A DNA stretch of 61,292 nucleotides from Akkermansiaceae bacterium (GTDB lineage Bacteria > Verrucomicrobiota > Verrucomicrobiia > Verrucomicrobiales > Akkermansiaceae). The position numbers were made by a program, and so were the translations under genes. The stretch spans positions 1 through 61,292 of the forward strand of contig CAISTY010000174.1 of assembly GCA_903888515.1 (NCBI GenBank), given 5' to 3'. This document shows, in pieces, positions 45,050 to 53,851 of the stretch. Under the pieces are notes generated by a model. That model ran no database searches and had not been told where the DNA came from. It worked only from the letters and a program-made list of their open reading frames with translations. Positions within the stretch are counted from its first letter, which is position 1. Each line of letters starts with the position of its first letter.

Positions 45050-46516
45050 ATGTCATCCACCCTATCATCTTCCACGGATCAAGACGCGCTGTTGCAGGCG
45101 GCAATTGACCGGTCGTTGCGCTATCCGGTGATGTTTTTCCTCACCAGTGGTGCCGCGTGGCTTGCGGTTGCGCTATGTCTCGGAGTGATCGCCTCCGCCA
45201 AAGTCCATAACCCGGAATTCCTCGGGAACTGGGCGTGCCTCACCTATGGCCGGGTTTATCCCGCCCATATCAATGCCTTGGTTTATGGCTGGGGAATGCA
45301 GGCCGCCTTCGCGGTGATTCTTTGGCTGATGGCCCGGCATTCCGGCAGGCAATGCCCGGACGCCGTCATGATTCTAACCGCAGGGCACGTATGGAACCTT
45401 GGGGTTGCGCTTGGGTTTGCGGGAATCCTTTCGGGCAACGGCACCGGAATGCCATGGATGGAGTTTCCGCCGTATGTATGGCCGGTACTGCTCGGCAGTT
45501 ACTGCGTCATCGTCATGGGGGCGTTCAACCAGTTCCGCGTCCATCCGCAGGGACGTGTTGCCATCCCGCAATGGTATATCTTCGCCGCGATGCTCTGGTT
45601 TCCATGGATTTATACCACCTCGAACCTGCTGCTGCATTGCCTGCCGGGTCATCCGGTAATGGCCGCCGGCATCAACGCATGGTATAAGTCCGCACTGGTT
45701 TTCTTGTTTTTCACGCCTGTGGGTTTGGGTGCCGCTTATGATCTCGCCGGGCAGGTGACCGGCCGTCCGGTGTCGGGTGATGCGCTCGTCAAACTCGGTT
45801 TCTGGTCGCTGGCGGTGATCGCGCCGTGGGCGGGCATGCAAAAACTCGCGGGTGCGCCGGTGCCGTATTTTCTGCCGTATGTCGGGGCGGCGGCGGCGGC
45901 GTTGTTATTCATACCGATTTGTGCTGCCGTGCTCAACACGGCGCGCATGATGCGGCCATGGCGCAAGACGCTCGTCGCGAATCCCACACTGCAATTCATC
46001 ACCGCCGGGATCGCCAGTCTGATGGTGATCGCAGTCACCTCGGTTGTGCTCTATCTGCCGGAATCCACATTGCCTCTGACGCAATTCTCGTTGTCAGGAT
46101 ATGGTTTTGATATCCTCGCACTTTACGGGTTTTTCAGCCTCGTGATGTTCGGTGCCATTTACGTGATCGTGCCCCGTATGGCAGGCCGCGCGTGGATCTC
46201 CAACAAGCTGGTCAAGGTCCACTTTCTGTTCTCGGTTTACGGCATGATCACGATCTGTTGGGCCGCGCTCATTGGCGGATTCCAACAGGGGATGGGACAG
46301 GAAAACTGGAAATTACCATGGATAGGTGTGGCATCAGCCACGAATCCTTATGCCGTGACCATCACGTTCGCCTGGTGTTTGATGCTTTTCTCCAACGTGT
46401 TTTTCTTCCTTCATCTCATCCTGATGTGGCGACTCCCGGCCCGTCCCGGCGCCCGTCACGCCTTAGATGAACCCGCCCCTGCCATGCCAGGCCACATCGC
46501 CGAAGATATCTATTGA
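45050..46516 (+). CDS. CcoN-like heme-copper oxidase homolog without copper, heme b3 and one heme b ligand
   Basis: The 488-residue protein aligns with the cbb3 oxidase catalytic subunit CcoN. GRVYPAHINALVYGWG keeps one low-spin heme ligand, His73. In the copper-site helix, the expected WYGHNAV is AWYKSAL (Lys213). The expected GPHHLHY is APWAGMQK (258-265). The helix with GHVHAGALGW reads SGYGFDILALYGF, placing Phe353 and Ile355 where heme b3 and heme b ligands should be. Three copper ligands and two heme ligands are therefore gone while the fold is kept. It cannot reduce oxygen in the usual way. The alignment was made by eye against CcoN from memory. It lies between ACIII and a CcoO gene. 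Confidence 0.85.
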   Translation: MSSTLSSSTDQDALLQAAIDRSLRYPVMFFLTSGAAWLAVALCLGVIASAKVHNPEFLGNWACLTYGRVYPAHINALVYGWGMQAAFAVILWLMARHSGRQCPDAVMILTAGHVWNLGVALGFAGILSGNGTGMPWMEFPPYVWPVLLGSYCVIVMGAFNQFRVHPQGRVAIPQWYIFAAMLWFPWIYTTSNLLLHCLPGHPVMAAGINAWYKSALVFLFFTPVGLGAAYDLAGQVTGRPVSGDALVKLGFWSLAVIAPWAGMQKLAGAPVPYFLPYVGAAAAALLFIPICAAVLNTARMMRPWRKTLVANPTLQFITAGIASLMVIAVTSVVLYLPESTLPLTQFSLSGYGFDILALYGFFSLVMFGAIYVIVPRMAGRAWISNKLVKVHFLFSVYGMITICWAALIGGFQQGMGQENWKLPWIGVASATNPYAVTITFAWCLMLFSNVFFFLHLILMWRLPARPGARHALDEPAPAMPGHIAEDIY

Positions 46517-46540
46517 ATTTCCAATCCACGATTTTTTTCC

Positions 46541-47248
46541 ATGAGCCTCCGAACCTTCATTCTTGGTCTCTCCGCCAGCTTCGGCGTGGCATGGCTGGCG
46601 ATCATCGTGATGCCTTACTTCATGATGCGCAATCTCGCTCCCATCACGCTTTCTCCATCAAAAGATGGAAGTGCCGGCGTGTTTTTCCCGAAACGCACCG
46701 GCCGCATCGCCGATGGTGCCAGCGTGTATGCCGCCAACGGTTGCTACCTCTGCCATTCCCAAGTGATCCGTCCGACCTACGCCGGCCATGACCTCTATCG
46801 TCCCGATTGGGGCGGACTCAAGGACGATGCCGAGCGCGGTGATACCCGCCGCGAGACCAACGCCTATGACTTCGGCGGCGAATCGTTCGCCCAACTCGGC
46901 GTGATGCGCATCGGGCCGGATCTTTCCAACCTTGGCCGGCGGGTGGATGCGCTTCATGCCGCCGGCAAGGATCCCGCCGCCTGGTTGTACGCGCATCTTT
47001 TCAACCCGCGCGACAATCCGCAATTGTGGCAATCCACCTGCCCTCCCCATCGATTCCTGTTTGATAGACGTGAAATCAAGGGCCGCCCGTTTGATGGCGC
47101 GCTGAAGGTCGATGCGGGTGCTAATCATGAGTGGGTGCCCAAAGCCGATGCGAAGGCCCTGGTGTCCTACCTGCTGTCATTGAAAAAAGACCACAAGCCA
47201 CCGGCCGCACTCGATTTTTCACCGCCAAAACCCAAGGACGCCGACTGA
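46541..47248 (+). CDS. ccoO: cbb3-type monoheme cytochrome c subunit, CcoO
   Basis: The 235-residue protein has an N-terminal anchor, then GASVYAANGCYLCHSQVIRP with the heme site at 68-72, GPDLSNLGRR and AHLFNPRDNP. These fit CcoO. Where CcoO normally has SKMPSYPWL with the axial methionine, this protein has STCPPHRFL (Cys167), so the sixth heme ligand may differ. It follows the CcoN-like gene by 24 bp and probably forms one membrane complex with it. Confidence 0.88.
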   Translation: MSLRTFILGLSASFGVAWLAIIVMPYFMMRNLAPITLSPSKDGSAGVFFPKRTGRIADGASVYAANGCYLCHSQVIRPTYAGHDLYRPDWGGLKDDAERGDTRRETNAYDFGGESFAQLGVMRIGPDLSNLGRRVDALHAAGKDPAAWLYAHLFNPRDNPQLWQSTCPPHRFLFDRREIKGRPFDGALKVDAGANHEWVPKADAKALVSYLLSLKKDHKPPAALDFSPPKPKDAD

Positions 47249-47276
47249 TTCCGCGTACCTCCACTTGCTATCCAAC

Positions 47277-48070
47277 ATGTCTTCGCCTAACAAGATGCCG
47301 TATTTCAAGGACGTCTGCCACATCTCCGGGGCTCAGCGACGCGTGAGTGCGGCGGCTCCGGCCGGCGCCGTTGACGGACACGCCGGATCTAACGGAACAG
47401 CGCCGGTTTCGCTCGGTGTTCTAACGGTCTTTGGGGTGGTGGTGCTCATCGCCGGCGGCATCCTCGGCGGCGCCGGCAGGTTTTTTGATTATCGCACGAT
47501 GTTCCGCGAGGGCTACGAACGCACCCCGGCCCCGGGTGACGCGGATGCGCCCCCCCCCCCAAGGTGGCCCTCGCGAGCTATATGGCGAAAGGTGCGAAAA
47601 TCTATGCCGGGAAATGCATCGTTTGCCATGGACCTGAAGCCAAGGGCGATGGGATCAATTTCCCCGCGCTCGCCGGTTCCACATGGGCGACCGGTGAAAC
47701 CCAGCGCTTTGCCATGATCATCCTCAACGGCCTGCAAGGACCTAACAGTGATGGGAAAACCTATGCTGCGGGCATGCCATCCCAGGCTGCTGGCCTCACC
47801 CCCGAGGATATCGCCGGGGTGATGACATATGTGAGAAACAGCTTCGGCAACAACACCGGCGATATTGTCACCGTTGCCATGGCCAAGACCGCCCTCGAAA
47901 TTTCCGCCGCCCGCGCCAAGGCCGGCCAACAGGTCACCGCCGCAGAACTCACCGCCGACCACCTCAAAACGCTCCCCGGCCCCCCACTCGACCCGAAAGC
48001 ACTGGTCAATCCCATCACCCTGACACCGGCGCGTACGCCTGCTTCCGCTCCCGCCGCACCCAAGCCGTGA
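47277..48070 (+). pseudogene. Membrane-anchored cytochrome c (CcoP-like), interrupted by a frameshift in a C-run
   Basis: The N-terminal part (transmembrane helix SLGVLTVFGVVVLIAGG) reads in one frame up to the run of 11 C at 47550-47560. The cytochrome c domain (SYMAKGAKIYAGKCIVCHG, then AAGMPSQ with the axial Met) follows in another frame to 48070. Nine or twelve C would join them. The second half is well preserved, so this may be a recent mutation, a phase-variable gene or a sequencing error. It would supply the third subunit of the CcoNO-like module. ATG 47295 is an alternative start. Confidence 0.8.
47550..47560 (+). repeat. 11-base C homopolymer in the cytochrome gene
   Basis: Eleven consecutive C residues form the point where the reading frame of the CcoP-like cytochrome shifts. 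Runs of this length are prone to slipped-strand errors both in cells and in sequencing. Confidence 0.9.
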
Positions 48071-48079
48071 TGGAATGGA

Positions 48080-48120
48080 GTGCTTTCCGGGTGAAGGCCG
48101 TTGCATGAGCCGATGGCCGG
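48080..48120 (-). repeat. Dispersed REP-like repeat, copy C
   Basis: The minus strand reads CCGGCCATCGGCTCATGCAA, then CGGCCTTCACCCGGAAAGCA, matching copies A (1401) and B (3022). It lies between the cytochrome gene and a truncated VapC gene, again at the edge of a broken gene. Confidence 0.75.
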
Positions 48121-48142
48121 AGCGGTTGGAAAAGGAAGTGGA

Positions 48143-48301
48143 TCACAACTCATATACGGAATCCAGAACCCAGACGGTTTCCATGAGCACAAGCAGCGAG
48201 ACCCATGCGCCCGCTTGCACGAACGCCTCGGCAGAGGCCAATTGCCTTGGATCATCACGCGCCAGCAAACGCACCAGGACATTGGTGTCAATGGCGCGCA
48301 T
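48143..48301 (-). pseudogene. vapC: N-terminal fragment of a VapC-type PIN toxin
   Basis: A 52-residue frame begins MRAIDTNVLVRLLARDDP and continues with WVSLLVLMETVWVL, the first acidic and central parts of a PIN-domain ribonuclease. A VapC is normally about 130 residues. Here the frame ends at TGA 48143-48145, 22 bp from the REP-like copy C, so the C-terminal acidic residues are missing. No clear VapB antitoxin was recognised upstream. Confidence 0.65.
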
Positions 48302-48424
48302 GGCGGGCTCTCACATGTTGCCTGATTCCATTCTTGAAGTCCGCAAGACTGCGAGCAGAAGTTGAAACCACGAAAGATCAGGCGATTGACAAACATTGCC
48401 ATATTCACCAGTTTGAGGAAACTC

Positions 48425-50479
48425 ATGCCGGACCTATCCGATTCCCCATCCGAGCGGCGTTTCGTCGATCTTGCTACCCGGCCGCTTGAGGACAATGCCG
48501 AATTGCTCGATGCCGCGCGGGACGATCTCACGCGTCGCATCGAAGCGAGTCCGAAGACGACGGAAGCGGTGCTGGAGAATGCCGCCGCGCGACTGGAGAG
48601 GGCGGACCGGAGTGGTTGGAGAATGCGGGTCATGCCCTTGCTGGGATCGGTCGCTTTGGTTTCGCTGGCAGGGGTTGTTGGGACGTCGGCCTATCGTTTC
48701 TGCCAGTTCCGGGGATTCATCCGCATGGTTTCGCCACTCTCCAGAGTAGAGGAAGCCCCGGCGCTCTATCGTCTCGCCAAGAAACTGCCGCCGGATGCGC
48801 GCTTGTTGTTGTTCGGCGATGAGACTGCGAGAAACGAAGCCGCGAGATGGAAACCACTGTGGGAAAGCGACCGATCCAATCCCGCCTATCTGCAAGCTTA
48901 CGCGGTAGGCTGCCTCTCTGCTGAAAAAGAAATTCCACTGGAGTTGCTCAAGCAGTCGGAGACCATCGATCCCGGCAACGCCTATCTCGCCATCTTGGCC
49001 GCGGGTGCTCTGGCAAATGAATCCGTGGAGAGGAAAAGCCGTCCATGGTCCGCCCGTAAAGGCCATGAGGCCCCGGAGTGGATCATCAAGGATCAGGCAC
49101 GCTTCGATCAAGCCTGCGCGGCACTCCGCAAAGCGGCGGAACTCCCGGTGTGCACAGATCACAACATCGCGCTGAATCAGCAAAGATTCAGCCACCTGCC
49201 GCCGGGACGCGATTTTATCGAACGCTTATCCGTCGCGGCATACACGGCGGGGTTAACTACGCAAAAAATCAAATTTCTCGATCTCGCAAAGCTGCTTGCC
49301 ACGAAGGTTTCGACCTTTGACGACACGGCAGACATCGCTGATTTCAGGGAATGCGTGCGGCTGTGGCGCTGGCTGGCGGAACGTTCAGCGGAGTCGAACT
49401 GGTCCCTGATCGACGGAATGATCACCAAGGCGATCATTCAGATACCATTGAAGAATTTCCGGGATGCGGCGGCCAGCCTCGGGCTTGAGGACGCCTCTCG
49501 GGATTTCCGCATGCTGGACGAACGGATCGAGGCAGAAAAGGAACAGCGCAAGGTGAGGGACAAGGCGCATGAGACTTTGATCATGACCGAAACCAAGAGT
49601 TCGATCATGGCGCATCTAACGGTGCCGGTGACGATGCGACAGTTCAATTCGCCACCCGTGCTCACCGAGGATGATTTCAAGCCGGGCCGCCTGGTGGATC
49701 ACGCGTTGTTTGGTCAGGCTCACGCCTCGGTCGCGGCCGTGTGCTTCGGTCTGCTGATGATGGGCGCGCTGTTGTCCCGCACGGTGGTGCCGTATCCCGC
49801 GCAAATCATCGGGCGACGTTTGGCGGATCTGGTCTCCCCGCGAACCCGGATGCTACTGTTCGTCATCGGCATTCTCGGGCCAGTCGGGATGTATTTCGCG
49901 TTGATTCAGATTCCCCATCTATCAGCCCGCGAATGGGGTATGAAAATCAGCGGTTTCCTCGCGCCCTCCGGCCAGCTTGCGGCGCTCACGCTGCTGATGA
50001 TCAACCTCACCATCGCGCTCGGCGCGAGGCTGACGCGCAAGCGCCTGCCGATGCTTGCTCCCGCCCGCCGTTCATGGCGGCGCTGCCTGCCATGGTTAGG
50101 CGTCGCATGCTCGGTGCTGGCGATGCTTGCCTGCGGCACCATCCATGGCGAGATGATCCAATTTGGCATCACTCTCGCCATTGTTGCCGCGTGCTGGCCG
50201 CTGGCTTTCTGGCTGCCGAGGATTTTCCGCAAACCCGCGGAACCCAACCTGCGCCGCGTCGTGCTGCATCAGGTGCTTGTTCCGGTATGGACCGGCGCGG
50301 TGATGGTTTCCTGCCTGCTCTTCGCCCTTCACTGTGCCGATGAAATCAAGTGGACTGGACGCGACCGGTTGCTGGCTCCGGATTCGGAAGTGCGCGGCAT
50401 GACCCACATCGAGGGCGAGGCCGCGAAGCAACTCATTACGGAAGTGCGGGAACTGCTGAAAACCCTGCCGCAATCCTGA
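48425..50479 (+). CDS. Large multi-pass membrane protein of unknown function
   Basis: The 684-residue protein starts at ATG 48425, preceded by GAGGAA at a good Shine-Dalgarno distance. The longer frame from 48362 reads through the VapC remnant region. One transmembrane helix lies near residues 70-95. A long extracytoplasmic or cytosolic helical region (about 100-430) may contain TPR-like repeats. Six helices follow in the C-terminal third (for example AVCFGLLMMGALL and LFVIGILGPVGMYFALI). I do not recognise the family and see no catalytic motif. Confidence 0.75.
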   Translation: MPDLSDSPSERRFVDLATRPLEDNAELLDAARDDLTRRIEASPKTTEAVLENAAARLERADRSGWRMRVMPLLGSVALVSLAGVVGTSAYRFCQFRGFIRMVSPLSRVEEAPALYRLAKKLPPDARLLLFGDETARNEAARWKPLWESDRSNPAYLQAYAVGCLSAEKEIPLELLKQSETIDPGNAYLAILAAGALANESVERKSRPWSARKGHEAPEWIIKDQARFDQACAALRKAAELPVCTDHNIALNQQRFSHLPPGRDFIERLSVAAYTAGLTTQKIKFLDLAKLLATKVSTFDDTADIADFRECVRLWRWLAERSAESNWSLIDGMITKAIIQIPLKNFRDAAASLGLEDASRDFRMLDERIEAEKEQRKVRDKAHETLIMTETKSSIMAHLTVPVTMRQFNSPPVLTEDDFKPGRLVDHALFGQAHASVAAVCFGLLMMGALLSRTVVPYPAQIIGRRLADLVSPRTRMLLFVIGILGPVGMYFALIQIPHLSAREWGMKISGFLAPSGQLAALTLLMINLTIALGARLTRKRLPMLAPARRSWRRCLPWLGVACSVLAMLACGTIHGEMIQFGITLAIVAACWPLAFWLPRIFRKPAEPNLRRVVLHQVLVPVWTGAVMVSCLLFALHCADEIKWTGRDRLLAPDSEVRGMTHIEGEAAKQLITEVRELLKTLPQS

Positions 50480-50500
50480 TGTGCGATGTCATACTTCAGA

Positions 50501-50525
50501 TCGTCTTCGGGACCCCGGAAGACGA
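50501..50525 (+). terminator. Strong hairpin after the unknown membrane protein gene
   Basis: TCGTCTTCGGG (50501-50511) pairs with CCGGAAGACGA (50515-50525) around a very short loop, 22 bp after the stop codon. An A-run, not a T-run, follows on this strand. It is a plausible terminator or RNA-stabilising structure. Confidence 0.5.
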
Positions 50526-50601
50526 CGAAAAAAGGTCCGCCGACAGTTAGAAACAGCCGACTTGTCGTTTCCCATTTTCACTTTTAGGATCGTCTCCACG
50601 C

Positions 50602-52515
50602 ATGGCAGATTTCCTGACCACCCTGAAATCGCAAACATTGCTGACCGATGGCGCGATGGGTTCCTATCTGTTTGAACTGACCGGGCGGCTGTCGGAAGCC
50701 AACCATGTTTACGAGGCGTTCAATCTGGAGCAGCCGGAGCTGATTCAAAAAGTCCACCTCGCCTACCTCGCCGCCGGGGCACGCTGCCTGAAAACCAACA
50801 CCTTCGGTGCCAACCGCCGGCAATTGTCGGAATACGGGCTGGATGACCGCGTGGCCGCCTTAAACCGGGCCGGCGTGCTGTTAGCGCGCCAGGCGATGGA
50901 CCTGTTTCAAGTCCGGCACGATGCAGCGCACCCGTTCTTCGTGCTGGCATCAGTCGGGCCGACGCTCAAACCCCTGACCACGGCGGACGCGGTGGCGGAT
51001 TGCTATCGCGAACAGATCGAAACCCTCGCGGCCGCCCGTGCCGATGCGTTGCTGCTAGAGACATTTCATTCATTGCCACAACTTGAACTGCTCATCGGCC
51101 TGATCCGGTCACTGCCCGGGATGCCGCCGGTGATTGCGCAAGTCACGCTGCATGCCGCACAGGCCGGACCAGCACTGGACCCGGACCCGGTCACCTTCGT
51201 CCATCGCATGGCTGCGCTGGGCGTGGCGGTGGCCGGCGTGAATTGCTGCACCCCGTGGGATGCCAGTGCGTTTGTGGACGCCGTCAAGGACACCGCACCG
51301 CTCCGCTGCGGGGCGATGCAACTGGCGGTGATGCCCAACGCCGGCGGCTTCCAGCGCATCGGCAACCGGTTCATGACCTTGGTCAACCCGGAATTCGCCG
51401 GCAAAATGGCCCGCGGTCTATCTGATCGCGGCGTGCGTTTGTTAGGCGGTTGCTGCGAAATGCATCCGCCGCACATCCGGGAAATGCACCATTATCTACA
51501 GTCCCGCACGGTGGGCGAACGGGCGGTTACTTTCACTCCGACCACCACCTTGCCGCCGATTGGTGACAGCGAAAAACGCCTCAATGGCCCACTCTCGCGC
51601 AAACTCAAGGAGGGCCGGTTCGTCGTCAGCATCGAGGTGCTGCCACCGCGCGGAACGGATGAAAAAATCCTGCATAACAAAGTGGATTTCATCGCCAGGC
51701 TGGCGGCCTGCGGTTTGGTGGATGCGGTGGATTTCACCGATGGTTCGCGGGGCATTCCGCTGATATCTCCCGGCGATTTCATTCATTTGATCCGCGAGCG
51801 GCTCGACTGGACGGCGGCGACGGGAGATCCGTTAGAACTTATCCCGCACTTCACGGGTCGTGACCTGAATGTGATGGGCGTGCAAAGCCGTTTGGTCGGC
51901 TATCATGCCAATCGCATTCACAACGTGTTGTTCGTCACCGGCGATCCCCCCAAAATGTCGCCGACTTATCCGCGCTCTGCGGCGGTGTTTGATTTGGATT
52001 CCATTGCGATGATCCGTCTCACCCATAACTGCCTCAATGCCGGGGTGGATTTTGGTGGCATGCCGCTAGGCAAGCAGCCCGACCCGCGCACCCATTTCAC
52101 TCTCGGTTCCGGCGTCGAACTCGAAGCGCAGGACATGCGGCGCGAACTGGATCGTTTGCAGCGCAAAATCGACCACGGTGTGGATTACATTATGACCCAG
52201 CCGGCCTTCCACCATGAGCCCTTGGCGGTGTTGGAAAAGTTCCGCGGGCGGACGCCCTTCCTCATCGGAGTGATGGTGTTAACCGGTTTCGAGCACGCCC
52301 GGCGCATGGCGCAGGTCCCCGGGGTGGTCATTCCCGACTCTATCCTGCAACGGTTTGCCACCATGCCCAACCCGGCCGATCAAGCCCGGGTCGGCCAGGA
52401 AATCGCTGCCGAACAAATCCGCTGGCTGGTGCGCGAAGGCTGGACGGGGGTCTATCTCATGTCCACCGCCGCCGGCAGCGGCACCGTGGACGTCCTGCGC
52501 GCCGGTCTGCTGTAG
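50602..52515 (+). CDS. Bifunctional homocysteine S-methyltransferase / methylenetetrahydrofolate reductase
   Basis: The 637-residue protein joins a homocysteine methyltransferase barrel (residues 1 to about 300) to a MetF-like flavin reductase barrel (about 330-637). Zinc ligands are visible as GVNCCTPWDAS and GGCCEMHP. The reductase half has SIEVLPPRGTDE and the late PAFHHEPLAVLEKF. The same fusion is known from Bacillus YitJ-type proteins. It provides methyl-THF and transfers the methyl group to homocysteine, giving methionine. folD downstream supplies methylene-THF, so the two genes act in the same one-carbon pathway. Confidence 0.92.
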   Translation: MADFLTTLKSQTLLTDGAMGSYLFELTGRLSEANHVYEAFNLEQPELIQKVHLAYLAAGARCLKTNTFGANRRQLSEYGLDDRVAALNRAGVLLARQAMDLFQVRHDAAHPFFVLASVGPTLKPLTTADAVADCYREQIETLAAARADALLLETFHSLPQLELLIGLIRSLPGMPPVIAQVTLHAAQAGPALDPDPVTFVHRMAALGVAVAGVNCCTPWDASAFVDAVKDTAPLRCGAMQLAVMPNAGGFQRIGNRFMTLVNPEFAGKMARGLSDRGVRLLGGCCEMHPPHIREMHHYLQSRTVGERAVTFTPTTTLPPIGDSEKRLNGPLSRKLKEGRFVVSIEVLPPRGTDEKILHNKVDFIARLAACGLVDAVDFTDGSRGIPLISPGDFIHLIRERLDWTAATGDPLELIPHFTGRDLNVMGVQSRLVGYHANRIHNVLFVTGDPPKMSPTYPRSAAVFDLDSIAMIRLTHNCLNAGVDFGGMPLGKQPDPRTHFTLGSGVELEAQDMRRELDRLQRKIDHGVDYIMTQPAFHHEPLAVLEKFRGRTPFLIGVMVLTGFEHARRMAQVPGVVIPDSILQRFATMPNPADQARVGQEIAAEQIRWLVREGWTGVYLMSTAAGSGTVDVLRAGLL

Positions 52516-52543
52516 TTCAGGCATTCCCACCTGAACGCCTGAA
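52516..52543 (+). terminator. Stem-loop directly after the methionine gene
   Basis: TTCAGGC (52516-52522) pairs with GCCTGAA (52537-52543); an inner CCTGAA offers an alternative shorter stem. It begins right after the TAG stop. No T-run follows, so confidence is moderate. Confidence 0.45.
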
Positions 52544-52576
52544 CGCCACCCTCGCCCGGATCACAATAATCATGGC

Positions 52577-52805
52577 GCGCAACGTGCTGCCCGGGACATG
52601 ACAAAAAAACAAGGAGGGGCGATCTCCTGAATCGCCCTCGCCCATGGGATGCCCATGGATGCCAATGGAAAGTGGCTGACTTCAGCTCATTAGCGGCTCA
52701 TGGGCATCGGCGGATCGGAGTCCGCCGCTCCTTGGGGCGCCTTCCCGCCGGTTTCCGGCATGATCGCGTGGTTTTGACTTTTTTGTCATGCGCAACTTGC
52801 CTGCC
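52577..52805. mobile_element. MITE-like non-autonomous element
   Basis: Perfect 12-bp terminal inverted repeats CATGACAAAAAA (52597-52608) and TTTTTTGTCATG (52779-52790) enclose 194 bp. Outside them lies an imperfect direct repeat: GCGCAACGTGCTGCC (52577-52591) and GCGCAACTTGCCTGCC (52790-52805). The interior has hairpins (GGGCGAT/ATCGCCC at 52617-52637, GGCGGA/TCCGCC near 52708-52725) and three GCCCATGGAT-like tandem units at 52640-52670. No protein is encoded. This could be a mobile element or a complex terminator region. Confidence 0.4.
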
Positions 52806-52863
52806 TAAGCGGCTGCGAAAAACCTAGCTAACAGACGGCTCCTGATATTGGATGGCGCCGCCG

Positions 52864-52919
52864 CAACCCATCAACCCATCCACCCCTCCACTCCCCCACC
52901 CCATCAACATCCCACCCAT
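52864..52919 (+). promoter_or_regulatory. G-free leader of folD
   Basis: Fifty-six consecutive bases before the G of the start codon contain no G. They consist of degenerate CCCATCAACCC-type repeats. There is no Shine-Dalgarno. The RNA would be unstructured, which may help initiation without anti-SD pairing. Confidence 0.6.
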
Positions 52920-53823
52920 GCCCGCCATCATACTCAATGGAACTGAAATCCGCAAGGAAATTCTAGCAGAAATCCGGCAGGAGGTTGAAGCGATCAAGGC
53001 CGCGCACGGTGTGGTGCCCGGACTGGTCACCATCCTGGTGGGCAGCAATCCCGCGTCGTTGTCCTATGTTTCGCTGAAGGTGAAAACCGCGCACAGTCTG
53101 GGTTTCAAGGAAATCCAGGACAATCAGCCGGAGGATATTTCCGAAGCGGCGTTGTTAGGGCTGCTTGATCAATACCGGCGGGACGAGACCATTCACGGCA
53201 TTCTCGTGCAACTGCCCTTGCCGCCCCATATCGATGAGAAGTTGGTGCTCAACGCCATTGATCCCGACAAGGATGTGGATGGCTTTCATCCGGTCAATGT
53301 CGGGCGTCTGGTCATCGGCGGCAGCGAGGTGAAATTCCCGCCCTGCACGCCAGCCGGCATCCAGGAGATGATACGGCGCTCCGGCGTCGAAACCCGCGGC
53401 GCGGAGGTCGTCGTCGTCGGCCGCTCCAATATCGTCGGCAAACCGATCGCCAACATGCTGCTGCAAAAAGGCTCCGGTGCCAATGCCACGGTGACCGTTG
53501 TGCACACCGCCACCCGCAACCTGGCAGCCCATTGTCAGCGTGCTGATATCCTTATCGTCGCCGCCGGCGTACCCGGCCTGGTCAAACCGGAATGGATCAA
53601 ACCGGGGGCCTGCGTCATCGATGTCGGCGTCAACCGGGTGGGGGAAACCGTCAGCCCCACCACCGGCAAAACCGTGGCCATCCTGCGCGGCGATGTGGAC
53701 TTCGAAGAAGCCTCAAAAATCGCCGGTTTCATCACCCCCGTGCCCGGTGGTGTCGGCCCCATGACCATTGCCATGCTCATGCGCAATACCCTCAACTCTC
53801 TGAAATTCAAGTTGCAGATCTAA
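52918..53823 (+). CDS. folD: Methylenetetrahydrofolate dehydrogenase / cyclohydrolase FolD
   Basis: The 301-residue protein shows the catalytic lysine block SYVSLKVKTA, GILVQLPLPPHID, DVDGFHPVNVGRL, the NADP-binding VVVGRSNIVGKPIANMLL and the end motif PVPGGVGPMTIAMLMRNTL. It interconverts methylene-THF, methenyl-THF and formyl-THF. ATG 52918 was chosen because MPAIILNGTEI matches the family start; the upstream frame is low-complexity. It lies after the methionine-synthesis gene and 28 bp before a kinase gene. Confidence 0.95.
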   Translation: MPAIILNGTEIRKEILAEIRQEVEAIKAAHGVVPGLVTILVGSNPASLSYVSLKVKTAHSLGFKEIQDNQPEDISEAALLGLLDQYRRDETIHGILVQLPLPPHIDEKLVLNAIDPDKDVDGFHPVNVGRLVIGGSEVKFPPCTPAGIQEMIRRSGVETRGAEVVVVGRSNIVGKPIANMLLQKGSGANATVTVVHTATRNLAAHCQRADILIVAAGVPGLVKPEWIKPGACVIDVGVNRVGETVSPTTGKTVAILRGDVDFEEASKIAGFITPVPGGVGPMTIAMLMRNTLNSLKFKLQI

Positions 53824-53851
53824 CGCATATCAACCCGTTGCCACTGAACCC

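Noticed and set aside
45050..46516. Functional cbb3 terminal oxidase
   Set aside because: The copper and heme b3 histidines are absent, so annotation as an active oxygen reductase is not supported despite overall similarity to CcoN.
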